Positions 24,801 through 36,180 of a stretch of DNA of 64,000 nt are shown here, in pieces. The notes beneath the pieces were generated by a model, which ran no database searches, was not told the DNA's origin, and was given only the letters and a program-made list of their open reading frames with translations. Position 1 is the first letter of the stretch; the number at the start of each line of letters is the position of its first letter. The stretch comes from Tetraselmis striata. Lineage: Eukaryota; Chlorophyta; Chlorodendrophyceae; Chlorodendrales; Chlorodendraceae. The translations under genes and the position numbers were made by a program. The stretch spans positions 37,530 to 101,529 of the forward strand of contig VCJN01002164.1 in NCBI GenBank assembly GCA_006384855.1, written 5' to 3'.

Positions 24801-27800
24801 AATAGAATGTACTTGCTTCTGAGCCCCCGTGAACTGTTTGCAGTGCTTGCGTGATGGCCTGTTGATGCGGGAGTATGCGACACGCTGACCTTGGAGTGTG
24901 GCGGCTCTCTCGCAGGTGCTGGCCTGCCCGCCCGAAGGCGGCGAGCTCTACTTTGAGCTGTTTGGCATGACGCTGCGCTGCCCGCCCGCGTCGGAGATGT
25001 GCCCGCAGTACCCCACCGCTGTGCCGCCCAGCGTTCGCGCGATGGCCACCACATGCCCGCTCACCAGCGGCGACTGCCGCCTGCCGGGGGAGCTCACGTC
25101 GGGCCGGCTCAACGTGGGGCTGGAGCTTACCAACTTCGAGCTGGGCGTGGACGGCACCCTGACTGCGTTGCTCGGCGGGCGGCAGCTGATGGAATGGACA
25201 GAGGACCCGGCGCCGGGGCAGCTGCGTAAGACGGTGGTGCTCAGTGGGATCCCGCAGGCGACGAAGCAGCGGCTGGTGTTCCAGCTGCGGGACCGCCGTG
25301 GACTGCTGGTCTACGCCGACGAGCACACGATCACCGTCACGCTGGGCCCCAACAGCGTGTACGCCTCGGACGTGCTGCTGGCCAGCAGCGAGTACGTGCC
25401 GCCGCCGGGTGCCCCCGACGCGGAGGTGGCGCTGCATGCGTCGGCCGTGCTCGGCCCGCACGACCAGGCACGCGCGCAGCATAGCCTGCTAGGCCGGGCG
25501 TGGTCGCCGGCGCGTGGCGGCGCGGGCGAGGAGTTTCTCACGCTCCGGTTCCCCGAAACCATGTACCCCACCGCGGTGGTGCTGTACGAGAGCCTGTCGC
25601 CGGGGTCATTGGTCCGCGTGGAGGCGCAGTCGCCCAACCGCACGCTAGTGGTGCTGTATGCCGCCGAGAGGGACCCGCTCGCGACTCGGCCCGCCGACTT
25701 CCCGGCCCCAGGCAACCCGCTGCCTCCGACAGGCACCACGCAGGTTGACCTGCGCGGCCCGGCGCCCTTCCCGACCGACACCCTGCGCCTCACTTTCGCC
25801 ACACCCTCCTGGCCCGAGCTGGACGCCGTTAAGATGGTCGGCTACTCGCAGCTGCTACCCACCGCATCCTACGTCGACGGCATCGACTCGCTCGTGGCCG
25901 CCGTGCCGGCGCGCGGGTCCGCGCGTGTGAGTCTCCCGCTCCGCATCGGCGGCGACTCCATGCTGCTGTGGGCGCTGCAGACCGAGGACGGCGCGCCGCT
26001 ACCCGCCTGGCTGCGGCCTGACGCAACCACCGGCGCGTTCGACCCGGCGAGCTCCTCCTCCGGCGTGCTGAAACTGCAGTTCACCGTACTCGCGCCCGTA
26101 GGCGCGCCCGCCGCCGAGTCGGTGCGGCTGTCGTTCCGCAACGCCATGCTTGGCGAATTGGGTGAGCTCGCCAACTTCAAGGTGCTGCGCGTGGTCGACT
26201 ACGCTATTCACCCTGAGCCGCCTCCGCCGGCATGCTACCACGGTTCCGTCGTCCGGGATGACCCTCGCCGGTCGACACCCGACCGCTGCGAGTGCGCACC
26301 CGGTGCGTACGGGCAGGCCTGCGAGTTTCTGACGTGCCCCGCCAACTGCAGCAGTCCCGTCGGCGCCGACGCCGCGCTGTCGGCGATCGCCGCGGCGGCG
26401 CAGGGGCTCTGCGACGCGCGCCGCGGGCAGTGCACTTGCATGCCTGGCTACTCGGGCCTCGACTGCAGCGGCTCGGACGGCGACTGCTACGTGTCGTACG
26501 ACGGCCGCTGCCGCGCAGGCTGGCGCCCCGGCCGCTTCATCCTCAACACGGAGGACGAGAACAACATCAACCGCGGCGTGGGGCTGCTGCCAAAGGTAAT
26601 ACGAGCACCATTAACGCCGCTGCTCACACACTTGAAATACAGTATGATTGAATGTTGTTGTGTTCCATTGCATTCGTATAGCATAGTAAAAGCCATTATA
26701 AGGCTCCAGGTGTATGAAATTAATCATTGAAATGTCGTGAAAATTAGTGCTGTTGTCCTAATTGCTGTAGTTCTAATTAATCCCGGTGTACATACATGTA
26801 TGGAATGTACATTACTCTTTACAAAATAGGGTTACTAACCCCCCCCCCCCCCCCCGCTCCTGTTCCTCTACCGGCAGGGCTTTCTGTGCGACGACGGCCA
26901 GGAGACCTGCTACCAAAACATGGTGGCCCTGCAGTTCTGCTGCCGCCCCGCCGTGGACGCGGAGTGCCCCTTTGAAGCCGTCACTGGCAGCCCCTGCCAA
27001 CACGCCGCCTGCAGCGCCACCGCCCTGAACTGGGCGGAGCCCGCCTGCCTGGCCGCCGTCCACGAGTACTGCTTCTTCGCGCCCGGAGACGCCGCCTGCC
27101 ACGCCTTCAGGCCCATCCCGCCTCCTCCCGACTTCTGCCCCGTTGAGGTGAGAGCCAATGCATGTTGGCGATTGCACTCGTGCACCATATCAGCCACATG
27201 CTTGCATTGTTACAGTACAAGTACTGAGATTCGGGAGAAAGCAAACCTTAAGTTGCGGACCCAAAACTACGGGTGCCGACGCACCCATAAGAATGCCCCA
27301 CGTAAACATCCTCAAATTGGGCTTGCATGCGCCATGTACGAACATTCCGTATAGTTCCGTTATTAACGTAGTAGCATCTTCATTCGACCTCTGGTAGGCA
27401 GAGCGGATTATTAGTCTGTGTTTTATTTTGTGTAATACCGCGAGTCGTAACACCTTCGTCGCCCGTAAATGAATATACGGCGAAGATGTTGCGAACTTCA
27501 CAATGCAAATAGGCACCCCTAGAAGTTTAAATGTCCGGGGTTTCTTATAGACTGAAAGTTATTTCTTTACCATACCCCTACTGTTTTGTGGACATGTTTA
27601 ATATGTGTATTGCTGTGGCGGCTGTTCTCCTCAGGTGGCGCTGGAGTGGTGTGCTGGCGAAGGGGCGCACCGTCCGGAATGCGTTGATGTCCTGGGCGGC
27701 ACCGACCAGGTAACCAACCCTTCACCGCCGAAACTTTCGCATGCATAGCGCCCATTAATAGTTGGCCACGCCCATATCTATATCCGGCCAGGCAACTACC

Positions 27801-27826
27801 AAAATATAAAAAGGGCATTGTAATAG

Positions 27827-27857
<31 letters not shown>

Positions 27858-29054
27858 TATAGATGTATATCAGTTGAACTATTACATCACCATAACTGTA
27901 CTACTTAGTCAAGTTAACTTTACATGCGTAATAATTCAAGTAGTTATGTATCTCATGATAACAAATATTTAGCGCTACTGCTGATAACCTCGCATATATG
28001 GTTTTGATTGTACACCATCCTGCATTATTCCGTTCATCCGCGGCGAGATGAAGGATATATCAGATATGCCCAAGGTTCCTGTAAATACAGAGACGGGGCA
28101 TTAAAGGTTAGTCCATGTCGGTATTTGTTGTTCTTAGCGCTTCGCACGCCAGACGACGCTGAAGCGCATGTCCACTGCTGTGCCGCACAGAGCCCTTCCG
28201 GCTGCGCGTTCCTCCCCCTGCCCGGGAACCCCTGCGAGCAGGCGGCCTGCGCCGCGGACGCGCTGTCTCCGGCGTGCGCGCCGTTCATCACCGCCTGGTG
28301 CGACGGCGCGCCCGAGGACCCCGAGTGCGAGGCGCATCTCGCCGGCGACGCCTGCCTCTTCGTGCCCGGCAGCCCGCCCTGCGTCGAGGCTGCGTGTCTG
28401 GCCGAGTCATACAGCGCACGAGAGTGCGTCGAGGTCGTCGCGTTCCACTGCGGCTCCACCGCCGGCGAGGACGACCCCGAGTGCGGGCTCGAGGGCTTCG
28501 GAACGCCGCCGCCCCACGCGCGTCCGGCCGCAGGCCCGTGCCAATGGGACGCCATCCGCGCGCACTGCCACTCGCCGACCATGCGTGGTTCTCCCGGCTG
28601 TCAGCTCCTGCACGCCTACGGCGTCGTGGACAGTCCGACAGGCCCTGCCTCGGCAGCCGACATGCAGCGCTCGGCGTCGGCGCTTAAGGCTGCTGCTGAG
28701 GCTGCAGCCGTCAGCGCGCGCATGACTTTCAACGAGTTTGCCATCGGGCGCGAGCGCGCCCGTCGCAGTACTGTCGCGCGGCACTCGGCGTACATGAAGC
28801 TATTCCTCGCGCTGGATGCCAACAAGGACGCGCGCATGGTCGCCGCCGAGACCAAAGCGCTCCCGCGCGCCATCCGAGCCGCCAAGGCCGAGCTGGAAAT
28901 CTCGCCGCTGGGAGCCGCATGGGTCGCGGACATTCCGAAAGACCACCTGCTCGACGCGCTCGCCGCCGGGAGCCAGAACGGCGGCAACTTTGTCACGTTT
29001 GCGGAGTTTGCCGCAGTACTGGAGGGGCTGTACAGTCGCGAGGCGGCTCCGTGA
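18813..29054 (+). CDS. Secreted leishmanolysin-like (M8) pseudopeptidase, multidomain
   Basis: Eleven exons with agreeing phases: 18813-19009, 19129-19186, 19401-19612, 20439-20571, 20691-20897, 21805-22027, 22892-24063, 24916-26595, 26878-27147, 27635-27709, 28191-29054; about 1696 residues. Signal peptide (SGLPLLAALLPAFLAAAAA). Exons 3-5 form a beta-sandwich-like module (GMEIFEVNNPGAITEI ... NQIDAVKVFGDLE). Exons 6-8 follow the M8 plan (PGAELAIFPTARP, GVELEQSG, ISLGLLEDLGWYYPVY, GGELYFELFGMTLRCP), but HEXXHALGF reads QQLFLALGW (413 on) and the SHWE-type third ligand is GLKLRLF. A second NPGA-like module (YPTAVVLYESLSPGSLV ... ELDAVKMVG), EGF-like repeats (CTCMPGYSGLDC), Cys-rich segments and an EF-hand-like loop (DANKDARMVAAE) follow. 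All zinc ligands appear lost, so a binding or structural wall/extracellular role is inferred. Border least sure: exon 4 to 5. Confidence 0.8.
19631..20282. repeat. Long hexanucleotide array (CTATTG)n in an intron
   Basis: About 650 bp of TTGCTA-type hexamer with scattered single-base variants (CTATTC, CCATTG), changing to ACTATT near its right end. It fills most of the intron 19613-20438. The unit has no stop codon in several frames of both strands, so it produces long artefactual ORFs (poly-Leu, Cys-Tyr, Asn-Ser, Ala-Ile). Confidence 0.97.
21471..21675. repeat. Dispersed repeat family B, copy 2
   Basis: In the intron 20898-21804 of the leishmanolysin-like gene. Same order of conserved words as copy 1 (GCGGGGCC, GAATTGTTTTGCAC, TTCGTGCTG, then ATCCGCAGACCG and TTTGTGTTTGTA). 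Confidence 0.6.
22430..22755. repeat. AT-rich low-complexity tract (intronic)
   Basis: TATA/ATAT-rich sequence in the intron 22028-22891, far below the GC content of the flanking exons. No coding signal. Confidence 0.75.
27826..27862. repeat. (GATA)n-type microsatellite
   Basis: Imperfect GATA/TAGA array in the intron between the 75-bp exon 10 and exon 11 of the leishmanolysin-like gene. Confidence 0.85.
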
Positions 29055-30193
29055 CGTCTCGATTATTTTGGGGGCATGCCCAGAGACCGCCTGAAACGAG
29101 TTCAGTTTTAATCGTTATTCATTGGAATTGGCGCCCCAGCGACTCTCGGCGAACTGGACGGGCGCATCAGCGAGATGCTGATGCTGCACTGAAGTCTAAC
29201 ATACAAATTCATAGAACCTAGCTATTCGAGCAAGTCGAGCATCAACCGCGCTTGTGCGACGGAGACCTGTCGAGGCGAAACACCGTCACAAAACGATTGC
29301 CGTGGATTTAAGTCCCGGAACTGATGCTGGCTGTAGAGGGTACCTAGCTAAGGCCAATCTTGACCAATCTTGCTTACGCCACCCCCAAAGCAATAACAGG
29401 GCCCTGAAAGTGTCTCCTGGCATACTGCACGATAGTGTCCCTACCGCGGCGCCTGCCCCACTCGTCATGCGAGGCCAGGGCGGTACGCCCTAATTGGGCT
29501 TGTCAGAGTGGACCGAGCAGGGGCGGATGGCGCGCGCTTGCCCATTGTGTCCCCCTGTTTCACCATGGGTGGCCAATAAAGTAAGCACACTCGCAAACCA
29601 GTACCCGTGCCCATCCCAGCATGGTGGCGCTGGCACATACAGCTGCCCGCCCGCATGCCTCGAGGGTCAGAAACAATGCGCTGGTGGAATTGCGGTGAAT
29701 CAGATTGGAGACATGGTCACGCGCTTCTGCCAACACGGGCACGGAGACAATGAATGACCCATGTGTCTACCCATGTGCTCTAGAGCTAATGGGATTCCCG
29801 GCAGATTGTGATGGGGAGATTCTGTGGGCCTTGTTGAGGCGCCACGGTGTAAAGGGCACTCTGCTCCGAGTCATTGAGGTATAGATATAACGTTATATCT
29901 ACGCATACATGCGGCAGCTCTTGGCCATGTGCCCACACAGAAGGCAGATTGGCATGACAGCTGTCCCCTTCGTGCCGGAATACCCAGAGGCTTGTGCGCG
30001 CGCTATGAGGTCCCCCATCCCGCACTGTGCTTGTGTGCGCGAACGAGAGTGCCGGGTGGAGGCCACTTGGGCGGTGGTGCGGCGGGAGTGTCGCTGCGCT
30101 CATTCACTGGTGACGCGATCCTCCCTTCACACTCACTCATGTCCCCGCGAGCCGGTCCGCGGGGCAGAATCTGCGATATGCACGCCCTCTGCG
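29055..30193. other. Convergent intergenic region, no supported gene
   Basis: Lies between the 3' ends of the leishmanolysin-like gene (plus) and the HAD gene (minus). Holds only short, unremarkable ORFs; 3' UTRs of both genes are expected here. Confidence 0.55.
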
Positions 30194-32151
30194 CTACGCT
30201 GCCTGCACGACAGTTGTCTTTTTCGCGGGTGGAGGCTCGAGGCTGCAGTGCTTCTGTAGCACCTGCAGCACCTCCGTGAGGGAGCCCACCTGCGGCGTGG
30301 CAACGTCAGCAACATGCGCCATCCACTGGGTTAGCACGGCAGCCAGGCCGCTCACGCAAAGCTGGGACAGGCCGCCTCCAAAGAGAGGGAGAGAGAAGGT
30401 GGTGCGGGGGGGGGGGGGGGGGGGGTAGAGTGATATCGTCAATAGTTCGGTACTTACCAATGGCCATGCGCATGGGAATATTCTATCGGGGAAAACGTTG
30501 TGAGAATCAAATGTGTGGGGGGGTTTGATATGATAGAGCCGGATGCCTTGCCATTCTTCTTGCACTATGGACACTATCCATGTTGGTTAGTGTTAAGGGT
30601 CCCCATCCCTATAATTATATTTTTTGGGTTGTTTAGGAATCCCTCCCCCTCTCCCCAGCAACCAGAGGCGTGGCGCTTCTTGTTCCACCGGGTTTGAAAG
30701 AGGGGGGGGGGGGGGGGGGGGGGGGGTACACCGTGAAGTGCGGCCGCTGCTCCTCCACGGTGGGGTCCACTGCGGGGGTGCACTCATGGGACAGCAGGAT
30801 GGTGAGCGCGCCCGCCCTCTGGCCCGACACCACATCGTCCTTGGGGGAGTCCCCGACCATGGCGAGCTCTGAGGGGTGGATGCCCCACACGTCCGCGATG
30901 TGCAGCAGCGGCTCCGGCGAGGGCTTGTGCGCGTGGAAGGTCTCGCGGCACAGCGCCGGCTGGAAGGGCGACAGGCCGAAGGTGGTGGCGTGGAAGTGCG
31001 CCACGCTCGCCTGCATGTTGCGCGTCACCAGCGCCCTGAACCACAAAGGAGTGCCAGGAAGTTAGAAGAGTCTATTACATCCAAGGGCGATGGAATGCTT
31101 ACATGCTGCATGACAAGATGACGCCGGTGGCCTCTTAGCGGGATGAGGAAGGGATGAGCGCCCGCGCAGTGACGCATTGTGGGTGCCCCTCCTGCGGGAT
31201 TGAATGGGTAGCGGGCCATGCCCCCAAGTGAAGCGGGATACGTAGTTGTTTTTGTTAATGAGACAAAGCGGTACACATTTGTAGATGTTGTGGAGTGATA
31301 ATGGAGTGTGTCTGCTGGTTAAGCAAGGTTGGATAGGCGTGCCTGGCATGTATCGGGCATATTATCCTTTTCCGTCATCATTGTGGCTTGAATTTCACCG
31401 GGACATCGTTGAGGGTGGTACATATTGCTCAATGTAGTCGGATCATATTGAGATGTGTGAAGCGCACTGCCTCCACCCAGGCCCCTTCGCATACCCGCCG
31501 TCGCCTCCCCTGGAGGCCAGCAGTGCGGGCGCTCACCGCGGGATGCCCAGCGCGTCCAGCTGCCGGCACACCTCATCCGTGTCATCGAATGCGCGCATGC
31601 GCTCCAGCGCCTGCGACATTGCGGTGCCATCAGCAACCGGATGGTCGCTCCGAGAGTTTTTACCATTGGGCTGCAATGCCGCCCACATTTGATGGACCTG
31701 CTGGACTTGTGAGATAAAGCGTGCAGGATGGGGGGGCGGGGGGGCACCTCGATCTCGATGCGGTGGATCTCCTGGAAGGCCCACTCCCGGCGCGGTGCGT
31801 CCCAGCTGTTCACAATCCCCAGGATGTCCTTGTCCTTCTCGGACAGCCCGATGGTGCGCCTGCCCCAGCGGGTGCGCATGCGCTGTGAGCAGCCCCGGGA
31901 GCAAGGAGGCGCGCCATGCACATGCCTGTGCTGTCATATCATGCCTGCCTAGGCACATCTTCACGCAGTTGTCCCCGATAGAAAAGGCGCGTCCAGGCGT
32001 TTCGGGAGTGTCAGGGGGTGGGGGCGTACTTCATCTTGGCAAAGTCGATAGAGGGGTGGATGAGCGTGCCGTCCATGTCAAACACCACCCCTCTGATCAC
32101 CCGGCGCCGCCCATTCGCAGCAGCGACGGCGGCGGCGGACGACGACGCCAT
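30194..32151 (-). CDS. HAD-superfamily phosphatase (phosphoglycolate-phosphatase-like)
   Basis: Five exons on the minus strand with agreeing phases: 32151-32030, 31859-31748, 31610-31537, 31035-30732, 30289-30194; 235 residues. All four HAD motifs are visible: I, VVFDMDGTL (nucleophile Asp25, acid Asp27); II, ALVTRN; III, the Lys in AHKPSPEP; IV, VGDSPKDD followed by GQRAGA. The cap region (RTIGLSEKDKDILGIVNSW) is helical and small. Such enzymes hydrolyse small phosphate esters using Mg2+; the substrate cannot be told. The Ala-rich N terminus before motif I is only ~20 residues, short for a transit peptide, so cytosol or organelle is open. It starts 605 bp from the M41-like gene, head to head. 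Confidence 0.88.
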
Positions 32152-32756
32152 GGCGCGAGCGGCTAGCGTAACTCGCATCGAAATGGCGGTCGGCGCGCGG
32201 GATCCCGGTGGGGCAACTGGCTCGCCTGTCCTGCCAACGCTCCTCAGCTGCCTGTGGCGGAGGTGGGGCTGTTATTGGTTGAGAGTGGGTGCATGGGTCA
32301 GAGGAGCGTATGGGGATGGTTCCGCGTGGGGGTCGTCGGCGTGCATCGCGTCGACACTCGTCAATTGTTCACGTGCGATGAGGTGCCTGCGTTTTAATGA
32401 GCCACGACGCCAAACAAATGTCGTGGCATGTTCAAATTTATTTGTTTGGTGTTTCATATGTCAACAGTCGAATTCTGCGGAGAATTACTTTCTATTGCGG
32501 TCAGAGAGTCTTCGAACTTTCCACGCTGGCGTCATTCGTCGCCACACACTCCCCAGCCTGTCAGTGTGGCGCCTGAGTCGACCGGCCGTGCCTATTCGTC
32601 GCCACTGAAGTCTTTCGCAGGGCGTCCGATAGACATGGCAAAAAATGTTTCACCCCTTACATCGCTTTACGCTTCCGCTCTCGCACCCACTCGCCTGTCT
32701 CCCCCCAGCACCTTATATCAATCTGCATCAGCAGCTGCAGCATCTGCGTCGGCAAG
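32152..32756. promoter_or_regulatory. Divergent promoter region of HAD and M41-like genes
   Basis: 605 bp between two opposed start codons. No firm TATA box or operator was recognised. Promoter role is inferred from position only. Confidence 0.5.
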
Positions 32757-34669
32757 ATGGCACTGTCAACGATCGCTCCGCCCGCTGCCGCGCGGCTGTC
32801 GGCGCGCGCCACGCCCGCCCGCTCGGGTAGCACGCTGGTACAGCCGCTGCCCCTGCGCTGCGCGGCGCTCGGCGCGCCACTCGCACACCGGACCGGAGTT
32901 CCCGCCCGGCGGGGCATGGCTACAGTGAGGGCGTCCGCTGAGGTGAAGCGCCAGACTGCACCAGCGGGTGAACGATTTGTTGGTAGGCCTCCTGGCGGGG
33001 ACTGAGTCGAACCTCGAGTTGTCAGACCCGCTCTGAGTTAATCTCCCCACTGCCCCGACCCATTGCTCCGCAGCCGTCGACGACCAGCGATGTCAGCAGC
33101 TCGAAACGCGGCGCCCTGTTCGCCGACCTGGATGAGAGCTGCGCGTATGTGAAAAGCGCTCCGTCCTCAGAGGTGCCCCCCCCCCCCCCCCCCCCCCCAT
33201 CCGCCCTCACACACACGATCGGCTTCGCCTCGCTAGCAGCGTGCTGCGTGCAACCGTCGGCGGCGAGCGAGCTCCTGGATGGTTGTGTTGACACCATCGC
33301 CGCCGCCTGCAGAAAGTGACTGCGTCCTCAGAGGTGTTGCGCTCGATGAGCGACCTCCGCGACGCTGGAGCGGTGCCCAGCTGGGGCGCCGCGCTGAATG
33401 GCTCGCTGGAGCGCCGCAACGTGTTCCTGGGCGAGCTGAAGCAGATGGGCATCCTGTCGCCCGACCAGCTCGGCACGCCCTCTGTGCGCGACGACGCCGC
33501 CTTCCTGATTGCCACCGTGGGTGAGAATCCCCGGCGCACAACCAGCGATCGACGCCGTTCAGCTATCGGCCGCAGGCCGATCTTGCCTGTGACAGTCTGC
33601 TGACGGTCACGCCTGCTGCGCAGGCTCGACGTCCGTGCTGGCGCTCATAGCCGGGGTGACGCTGCCTGGGGACTGGGTGAGCGCGCCGTCTACCCGACCC
33701 TGCTTACGCATCGCCAGCTGCCAATCTCCTAGCACGAGCACTGCGCCCACCCAATTCTCAACTCTCCCTCCATTGGCTGGCCATGCCTGAAAGCAGAGCA
33801 GAGCCATCCACCCTCCTCAGCACCTGCTGACCCATTGCCGCGCCGCGATGGCAGGGCTTCTTTGTGCCCTACCTTCTCGGCGGCATCTCCATTGTCGTGC
33901 TCGCCATTGGCAGCACTGCGCCCGGCCTGCTGCAGTTCGCAATCAACCAGTTCTCGCAGGTGTACCCGGACTACCGCGAGCGCTGCGTGCTCCACGAGGC
34001 GGCGCACTTCCTGGTCGGCTACCTGCTGGGCGTGCCCATCTCGGGCTACAGCCTGGACGTCGGCTACGTGCACACGGACTTCGTGGAGGCCAAGCTGCAG
34101 TGCCGGCTGGTGGAGAAGAAGCTGACTGACGAGGAGGTGGATGTGCTTGCGGTGTTGGCCATGGCGGGCGTGGCTGCGGAGGGGCTCAAGTATGAGGAGG
34201 TCACTGGCCAGACAGGCGACCTGTTTGACCTGCAGCGGATATTGCTCCGCAGCGAGAACAAGCTCAGCGACAACCAGCAGCAGAACATGACGCGCTGGGC
34301 GGTGTTCCAGGTGCCCTCCCCCTCCCCCCACCCCTAGCCCAGCACACACACACACATGCGTGAGCCTGTGTGGCAGTTACAATTTACCATGACATTTTCC
34401 CGGCCAGTCAATGCTTGGCAGTGTAGCTGCATGTTGTGCGCAAGGGGGGCGGCGCGGAGTGCGTTGCTAGGTGGAAATTCACCGTCACCCTTTCACTCGG
34501 CCCACTCAGCCCCCTCCTCCCCCCCCCCCCCCGGCCTGGTTGATTGTGCTCGCCGCAGGCGCTGTCTCTCATCAAGAGCAACCAGGCCTCGTACGACGCG
34601 CTGGTGGCCGCGATGAAGGAGCGCAAGTCGGTGGCGGAGTGCGTCAAGGCCATTGAGGCGGCGGCATAG
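32757..34669 (+). CDS. Plastid M41-like (FtsH-related, AAA-less) membrane metalloprotease-like protein
   Basis: Six exons with agreeing phases: 32757-32978, 33074-33172, 33313-33520, 33624-33676, 33855-34310, 34559-34669; 382 residues. The first ~60 residues (MALSTIAPPAAARLSARATP...) look like a chloroplast transit peptide. Two hydrophobic helices follow (STSVLALIAGVTLPGDW; LLGGISIVVLAIGS). HEAAH (about 241-245) in LHEAAHFLVGYLLGVP matches the zinc helix of FtsH-type M41 peptidases, then MAGVAAEGLKYEEVTGQ, DLFDLQRIL and QQNMTRWAVFQ follow as in a plant plastid protein family annotated as stress-regulated or Zn-protease-like. There is no AAA ATPase domain. Activity is unproven: HEXXH is intact but the third ligand was not identified. 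The first donor (GTTGGT) is weak. Confidence 0.82.
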
Positions 34670-35195
34670 GGGTGAGCGAGCAGGGTGGCGCGCATAGAGG
34701 TAATAGTACACGAGACAAATCTGAAATTTGAGATTTCTTACAACTTTGTTCCCGCTTTGTCTTTGATGCTAAACCGGCTAGCGGCACGGTCCCGCTAATG
34801 AGTGCGCAAAGCGAGCTGCCCTCCGAAGGCCAGGTTGGAGGAGATGTTAGTCCAGGTGTACCAGTACATAAATAAACGGACGCGGTGCGGGAACCCCGTT
34901 GTCTTTGTGAGACACGTGCCCGTTGGTGGCAGCATCCAACCCTAAAGCCCAGCATCCATACCCAGCTGCAGTCATTAACCCCGTGAGCCTTGGGTCTTCC
35001 TGGAGGCAAGGGAATAGACGGTCCCAAACCTAGCCTAGGGGGTGTGCTCCAAAAGATGCCGCCTTCATCTGCCCAAGCCTTGCCGTTAGAGCGGTGATAG
35101 GCAGCATTGCTTGGTTCTGGCATAAGGTAGTTGCGCCCGGTCTACAATGCATGGAGAAAGCGCAGTATTGGGATATGGTTGCTGTGGACGACTAG

Positions 35196-35414
35196 TGTGA
35201 CAATTATACGAGTACGATATACTACGAGTTAGTACCTGTGAGTACTAGTACAATGTGTACCTGAGACTACGGGTATATGTACTGTATAATGCTGCCATGT
35301 GGTAAGCGTCGTGATTAACCAATCTTTTTGTATCGTCAAAACACTGAAGCCTCTCGTCTGCCCCACTGCATACCATCTTTTTGTTTTAGTCTCTCTCCTG
35401 TTGAGACTGTCGCA
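35196..35414 (+). mobile_element. Solo LTR of the 598-bp TRIM family
   Basis: Begins TGTGACAATT and ends ACTGTCGCA; nearly the same sequence as the LTRs at 46043-46278, 46404-46640, 48766-48998 and 49129-49363. It is flanked by CTAG on both sides (ACTAG if the final A is assigned to the duplication), a plausible target-site duplication. There is no internal region, as expected after LTR-LTR recombination. Confidence 0.8.
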
Positions 35415-36018
35415 CTAGCCCCCTCGCCACACATCACCTCCGATGCCATCTCCTCCAATGTAAAAACTTAGACATACTCCACGTGCCTTTCGTGTTTTTT
35501 TGAAAAAGGTGTGAGTAGGACCAGTTGACTCGGCGGATGAGGGTGATGAGGCCCACCAATCCCGGTGTCAGCGCCATGAGACCCGGTAACTAAACCTGAC
35601 CCGCGCCTCTGTTGGATCCTGGCTCCACCTTGGGATGTGCCCGTACTCGTTGGCCCGTGTCTATGCCGCTGCGCATTAGACCTTTGGAGTGTGAATGAGG
35701 TGATGGTCGAATCCGCTAGGCCTAACCTGCGATGGCACAGCGTTTGTGGCACGTTTGGTCGGCGTCTGTGAAGGATTTCCCGTGCGCATGTTATGATCTA
35801 TACATACCGCAGGGTTCCGGCCCTGGTCCGGGGGTACTTGACGTAAACACCAATTGACTGGATGTAGTTACTCTTGTCAGGTGTTGGAACCACAGTCCGG
35901 TGGTTGCATCTTATAGATACGGGCCTCGTGATGCATGGTAGCAGGTGGGGATGAGGGGTTGTGTCCCTTATTGACTAGCGAAAAGAAAAACCGTCCGACA
36001 CAACGCATGGAAACGAGG

Positions 36019-36160
36019 AAAACGCCCTACTTTTAGCTAGCATGGTCCGTGGTGAACATGTGCAGTATTCATTCGGACATTTGAAAAACTCGAATTCTGA
36101 CATGCCCATTTGTAGCAGCATGCACGTTTTCATTTCACTGCTAAAAGTAGGGCTTTTTCA
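36019..36160. repeat. Short inverted-repeat element (MITE-like)
   Basis: Arms of about 18 nt: AAAACGCCCTACTTTTAGC on the left and, inverted, GCTAAAAGTAGGGCTTTT on the right. A second right-arm copy follows directly (to about 36180). Spacer about 100 bp, non-coding. Confidence 0.6.
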
Positions 36161-36180
36161 CTGCTAAAAGTAGGACTTTT

